Assembly: GCA_002686465.1 (NCBI GenBank)
Contig: NZCP01000015.1
Location: 1 to 15,738 of the forward strand
Reading direction: 5' to 3'
Length of the DNA stretch: 15,738 nt
Origin: Candidatus Woesebacteria bacterium
Lineage (GTDB): Bacteria > Patescibacteriota > Microgenomatia > UBA8517 > UBA10165
The notes beneath the pieces were generated by a model. It ran no database searches and was not told the origin of the DNA. It saw only the letters and a program-made list of their open reading frames with translations. Shown piece after piece: positions 13,077-15,738 of this stretch (position 1 is its first letter; every line of letters begins with the position of its first letter). The translations under genes and the position numbers were made by a program.

Positions 13077-13658
13077 TTAAGATGGTGGCTGGATAGCCCC
13101 AGGCTTTTTTCTCTCCCCAATAATACTTCCTAGTGGCAAGAAAATGAGTATAGTGAGTGAGAACGTTATGCTTAATATGCCACATATAATAGGATTTGTT
13201 TCATAACAATGAATACCCTCCCAGGGTATTATGATGCTACCTATCGCAATAAAGATTAATGAGCTCACGCAAAGGCCAGTTATCCTACCAGGAGCATTTT
13301 TTTTAATAGCAACTAAGAGTGTTGCAATAGAAAGCAATATGGTGGTCGTAGCAACTATAATATAGAAAGTTTTTATATTTAGTATCTGGTCAGACAGTGC
13401 AGTGGGTAAGTGCACCGTCATTCCAATAAAAATAGAAGGAATCAAAATTGCTGGAATGAATAATTTTTTAGAATTATTTTTATATGCAAGCGAAACTATT
13501 GTAAGAGAAAGTAATATAGCTATTACTCCAAATATAATATAAAAAGTACTGATTTTAGATATGCTCAACAGTCCTTCAGTAAGTGCCATATAAAGTACAG
13601 ATAGCAAAAAAACTGTTTTTACTATTTTTTTAATTCCAAGCGTTTTATTAGTCTGCAT
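13077..13658 (-). CDS. Six-TM membrane protein with internal repeat
   Basis: The 193-residue protein has six hydrophobic segments, at about 12-33, 36-59, 66-84, 98-118, 126-146 and 158-180. Segments 2 and 4 are similar: ISTFYIIFGVIAILLSLTIV and IKTFYIIVATTTILLSIATL, each followed by a short charged loop and another helix. This points to duplication of a two-helix unit. The C-terminus is basic and Pro-containing. No transporter or enzyme motif is visible. The gene is markedly AT-rich and opposite in strand to its left neighbours, consistent with recent acquisition. The ATG has no SD, and no terminator is seen after the stop, which lies next to module R copy 3. Confidence 0.75.
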   Translation of the reverse strand: MQTNKTLGIKKIVKTVFLLSVLYMALTEGLLSISKISTFYIIFGVIAILLSLTIVSLAYKNNSKKLFIPAILIPSIFIGMTVHLPTALSDQILNIKTFYIIVATTTILLSIATLLVAIKKNAPGRITGLCVSSLIFIAIGSIIIPWEGIHCYETNPIICGILSITFSLTILIFLPLGSIIGERKKPGAIQPPS

Positions 13659-13697
13659 AAAAAAATATTTTAGCTTGTTATTTCACTATTCTACCTT

Positions 13698-13774
13698 AAA
13701 AAACCCAAAAGGTTCCAACCACCTTCTACGTCTAACAAAAAAACCGCTTTGACTAGCGGTCTTTTTGATGGGGT
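13698..13774 (+). repeat. 77-bp direct repeat, copy A (type I module)
   Basis: It is identical to 15441-15517 except at two positions. It contains CCAAAAGGTTCCAACCACC and a hairpin ACCGCT / AGCGGT (13743-13760) flanked by A and T runs, so it can terminate on both strands. On the minus strand it would serve the 13817-14746 gene. It ends TGGGGT, the same word that forms the 3' end of tRNA-His in copy B, after which the sequences diverge. Confidence 0.9.
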
Positions 13775-13816
13775 CGCATCGTGGAGGAAGTTAGAACTAG
13801 AATAGCGTTTAAGTGT

Positions 13817-14746
13817 TTAAATTCCGAGTTCGTTTGCAAGTCCATCTATAGCCCGCCTATCTTTTGATATGCCTTTTTTGTCTATAGCTTTTGAAGTATT
13901 TTTGTTAAATTTTATACCTTTCTCCGAAAGCCAGTGCACCCTATTAAGAAAAGCGTAGACTGTTACTATCTCTTTTTCAGACATGCTTAATTTAAGACCA
14001 TTCTCCATTGCCTTTGTGTATGTATTTCCATAATTAGTTCCATACCAACTTGCCTTTATTCGACCTACGGCTTCGAAAGGGTCTCCATAAGCCATAGTGT
14101 CTAAATCAACTAGCCCTACGAATTTCCCTTTATGTATGATTACATTTTTAGACGACATATCGTCGTAATAGAAAGTTGATTTAACATTATCAAAGTAGGC
14201 TTTGTATTTTTTTAAAACATTCTTAACTTGTTTGATGTACGCGTCACCCACGACGCCTGTTTTTTTATCTCGGGCGATTACTTTAGTTGGCTTTAGTATC
14301 TCAAGCCATGTATTGTAGAGCGGCCCACGTTCGTTACCTACCCATCCAAATTTTCCGTTTGTCGAGAGCTTCGAAAGTTTTTTTATAATTTTAACGAGTT
14401 CCTTAGCAATGTTTTTGAGCTGTTTATCGGATAACTTCGCGATAACCTTTCCAATGTCCTGCCCATCGATTTTCGATAATATCTGGTATGCAAATGGCAC
14501 GATTTTTTTGTCGTAGTTTGAGTCAATAATCTTTGGTACGGGGATGCCTTTAGAACTAAGAAGGGGAATATAAGTTTCTGAGCCAATCATTTCAGATGGT
14601 TCAACATTAAGTCTGACTATCACTTGTTTATTAGGAAGTGATACGGAAAACACTTCATTACATGTGCCTGTAGTCATCCGTTCAATCTTGGCTACCTGAT
14701 TGAATTCTTTTTTTATAATTTGGGCTACCGCCTTTTTTTCTTGCAT
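13817..14746 (-). CDS. Aminoglycoside phosphotransferase (APH)-like kinase
   Basis: The 309-residue protein has the protein-kinase-like fold of the APH/choline-kinase family. It has a nucleotide loop TTGTCNEVFSV followed by VIVRLN, a hinge AYQILSKIDG, and the catalytic block FYYDDMSSKNVIIHKGKF VGLVDLDTMAYGDP (about residues 192-223). The Brenner motif HxDxxxxN is seen as YDDMSSKN, so the His is Tyr while the catalytic Asp196 and Asn201 remain. The metal-binding Asp of the IDW-like motif is kept (Asp214 or Asp216). The substrate is unknown. The family phosphorylates antibiotics, choline, sugars and other metabolites, so resistance should not be assumed. I prefer ATG 14746 to a TTG at 14764. 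It is Lys-rich, AT-rich and on the minus strand within the array. Confidence 0.8.
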   Translation of the reverse strand: MQEKKAVAQIIKKEFNQVAKIERMTTGTCNEVFSVSLPNKQVIVRLNVEPSEMIGSETYIPLLSSKGIPVPKIIDSNYDKKIVPFAYQILSKIDGQDIGKVIAKLSDKQLKNIAKELVKIIKKLSKLSTNGKFGWVGNERGPLYNTWLEILKPTKVIARDKKTGVVGDAYIKQVKNVLKKYKAYFDNVKSTFYYDDMSSKNVIIHKGKFVGLVDLDTMAYGDPFEAVGRIKASWYGTNYGNTYTKAMENGLKLSMSEKEIVTVYAFLNRVHWLSEKGIKFNKNTSKAIDKKGISKDRRAIDGLANELGI

Positions 14747-14795
14747 GTTTTCATGGTAGCACAATCAAAAAACTCGCCAATTAAGACGGGGTTTT

Positions 14796-14895
14796 TGGGG
14801 TCAGATAGGGTGGCAGTTTGGAAAAACCTTGTTTCTGAGATATTGAATTGGGTAGGTGCGATTGGGTTGAATTTACTCTAGTTTTATGCTATAGT
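14796..14895 (+). promoter_or_regulatory. Repeated promoter module R, copy 4
   Basis: It opens TGGGGTCAGATAGGGTGGCA, continues GTTTGGAAAAACC and TTGTTTCTGAGAT, then 24 bases, TTGAAT (14867-14872), a 17-base spacer and TATAGT (14890-14895) with TG before it. The spacing is the same as in copies 1 and 2 although the promoter itself has diverged. It drives the NUDIX gene. Confidence 0.75.
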
Positions 14896-14904
14896 TCGAC
14901 GACT

Positions 14905-15432
14905 ATGGAAAAAGAAATTTTTAACGGCAAGATTGTCCGCCTCGTCACTGAGGCAAGGGAAGTCAACGGCAAAACAGTCGATTTCGAGAAGGTGTACCTA
15001 GCTGGCTCGGTGCACGTACTGCCTGTGACCACAGATGGCAAGCTGCGTTTGGTGCGCGAACGGCGTTGGGACCGCGACAACGAGGTCCGCGACAAGGTTC
15101 TAGCTGGCATCGTTGAGGGTGATGAAGACTCAGAGTTGCGCGCCCGCGAAGAGCTAGCTGAAGAGTTGGGGTTGCGTGCTGGCTCATTAGAGTTGTTTTG
15201 GAAAGATGAGCAGCGCGGTACGCTCAACGATACTCGTTATTATTTTATTGCTCGTGATTTGGAGGAGGGTGAAGCTAGTCCAGAGGAGACCGAAGATATT
15301 GTAGGACATAAAGATATTACACTAGATGAGCTGTACGATATGGCCGTATCAACTAAAACATTTTCCGCAGGTACCGTAGCAGCGATTTCTAGACTTAAAG
15401 CTATGGTTGATTCTGGGTCCATGAAGCTCTAG
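14905..15432 (+). CDS. NUDIX hydrolase, ADP-ribose pyrophosphatase-like
   Basis: The 175-residue protein has an N-terminal strand segment (KIVRLVTEAREV, then VHVLPVTTDGKLRLVRERR) typical of ADP-ribose/nucleoside-diphosphate-sugar pyrophosphatases. A Nudix box spans residues 68-90: Gly68, Glu74, then E82-E-L-A-E-E-L-G-L90. The usual Arg of REUxEE is Glu82, with an Arg one position earlier. The metal-binding Glu86 and Glu87 are intact. It likely hydrolyses a nucleoside diphosphate linked to another moiety, with substrate unknown. The ATG at 14905 lies only nine bases after the -10, so the mRNA is probably leaderless or nearly so, and no SD is possible. The longer in-frame start at 14848 would lie upstream of the promoter. 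Repeat B terminates it. Confidence 0.85.
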   Translation: MEKEIFNGKIVRLVTEAREVNGKTVDFEKVYLAGSVHVLPVTTDGKLRLVRERRWDRDNEVRDKVLAGIVEGDEDSELRAREELAEELGLRAGSLELFWKDEQRGTLNDTRYYFIARDLEEGEASPEETEDIVGHKDITLDELYDMAVSTKTFSAGTVAAISRLKAMVDSGSMKL

Positions 15433-15440
15433 TGGGCTAC

Positions 15441-15517
15441 AAAAAATCCAAAAGGTTCCAACCACCCTCTACGTCTAACAAAAAAACCGCTTTGACTAGC
15501 GGTCTTTTTGATGGGGT
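15441..15517 (+). repeat. 77-bp direct repeat, copy B (type I module), overlapping the tRNA-His 3' end
   Basis: It matches 13698-13774 at 75 of 77 positions. Its hairpin ACCGCT / AGCGGT (15486-15503) with TTTTT terminates the NUDIX transcript. On the minus strand it can terminate the tRNA transcript. The last six bases, TGGGGT (15512-15517), are the complement of the tRNA-His 3' end including CCA. Overlap with a tRNA 3' end is characteristic of integrase attachment sites. Confidence 0.9.
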
Positions 15518-15589
15518 GGTAGAAGGGAATTGAACCCTCGACCTCCGGAGCCACAACCCGGCGCTCTAACCAACTGAGCTACTACCACC
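15512..15589 (-). tRNA. tRNA-His(GTG), CCA encoded
   Basis: On the minus strand a full cloverleaf folds: acceptor GTGGTAG/CTACCAC, D-arm GCTC/GAGC, anticodon stem CCGGG/TCCGG around loop TTGTGGC (anticodon GTG), and T-arm GAGGG/CCCTT with TTCAATT. The extra G at -1 (15589) opposite discriminator C73 (15515) is the tRNA-His identity signature. The CCA is encoded (15514-15512). Confidence 0.95.
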
Positions 15590-15604
15590 ATGCTTCGCAA
15601 ACTA

Positions 15605-15643
15605 TTAACAATTCACCCTTAACAGTTAACTGTAAATTGTTAA
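15605..15643. repeat. Nested inverted repeat upstream of tRNA-His
   Basis: TTAACAATT (15605-15613) and AATTGTTAA (15635-15643) are perfect inverted arms enclosing the 12-bp palindrome ACAGTTAACTGT (15622-15633). It lies between the tRNA (transcribed leftwards) and the gene ending at 15647. It could be a weak terminator or a protein-binding site. Confidence 0.6.
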
Positions 15644-15646
15644 TTG

Positions 15647-15738
15647 TTATTTATCTGCCTTTATTTTACCAAGCTCGGACTCATTTTCAAAATCAATTGC
15701 ATTAAACAATAAGGAACGCACTCTGTGCGTGCTGTCCA
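15647..15738 (-). CDS. Partial gene, C-terminal 29 residues, unrecognised
   Basis: One minus-strand frame entering from the right edge reads DSTHRVRSLLFNAIDFENES and ends ELGKIKADK with TAA at 15649-15647. Its composition looks like a natural C-terminus, while the other two frames stop early or look unlike protein. The identity cannot be told from this fragment. It is upstream of and co-directional with tRNA-His. Confidence 0.4.
   Translation of the reverse strand, partial: DSTHRVRSLLFNAIDFENESELGKIKADK

Noticed and set aside
13817..14746. Calling the APH-like gene an antibiotic-resistance gene
   Set aside because: The fold is shared by many small-molecule kinases, the Brenner His is Tyr, and nothing in the context points to aminoglycosides.
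10391..14842. Module R as tRNA or tRNA fragment
   Set aside because: On the minus strand it ends in CCCCA or CCCA like a tRNA 3' end, but no T-arm, anticodon arm or D-arm can be folded behind it.
10319..15517. Classical integron array with attC sites
   Set aside because: The hairpin modules lack the GTTRRRY / RYYYAAC core pair. There is no intI, and genes occur on both strands, so only a loose analogy is kept.

Overview
The window looks like a piece of a Patescibacteria (Candidate Phyla Radiation) genome. This is inferred from gene content, not from a marker gene. It has small genes of unknown function, a stand-alone GreA C-terminal domain, a tiny CxxC-x18-CxxC zinc ribbon under a strong promoter, a secreted metzincin protease, several small membrane proteins, and many genes with no Shine-Dalgarno (SD) sequence. 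I cannot name the lineage.

Layout, left part (1-7650). A minus-strand ORF of at least 294 codons (1-883, unrecognised) runs off the left edge. It is divergent from the GreA-C-like gene (1137-1394), which sits behind a structured leader. A two-gene operon (1534-3061) encodes an asparaginase-fold protein that has lost its catalytic residues, and a nucleoside-deoxyribosyltransferase-like protein with a ribbon-helix-helix-like tail. Tandem extended -10 boxes then precede acidic coiled-coil proteins (3110-5236, interrupted by one in-frame TAA) and a small helical protein (5243-5491). Next come a two-TM protein (minus), the exported metzincin (plus), a four-TM protein (minus), and a zinc ribbon (7480-7650) driven from a palindromic divergent promoter region. 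Bidirectional terminators separate the convergent pairs.

Middle (7858-10204). From here plus-strand genes have strong SD sequences. A sugar-phosphate isomerase/epimerase-like TIM barrel carries a late frameshift. A 356-residue protein of unknown function follows a leader of about 250 nt whose hairpins look regulatory and partly hide its SD.

Right part (10319-15589). This is a mosaic of five segments, each holding one transcription unit: a 143-aa unknown; a 201-aa unknown plus a J-domain protein; a six-TM protein (minus); an APH-like kinase (minus); and a NUDIX hydrolase. Segment boundaries fall at a TGGGGTC-like word. On the left of the boundary are repeated hairpin/terminator modules (two recurrent types, plus one unrelated hairpin). 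On the right, in four cases, is a repeated element that in three cases ends in a complete promoter. The last boundary coincides with the 3' CCA end of a tRNA-His(GTG) gene. The pattern suggests a tRNA-anchored array of gene cassettes, or a locus that exchanges genes by recombination in repeated intergenic modules. No integrase lies in the window. A partial minus-strand gene and a nested inverted repeat close the right edge.
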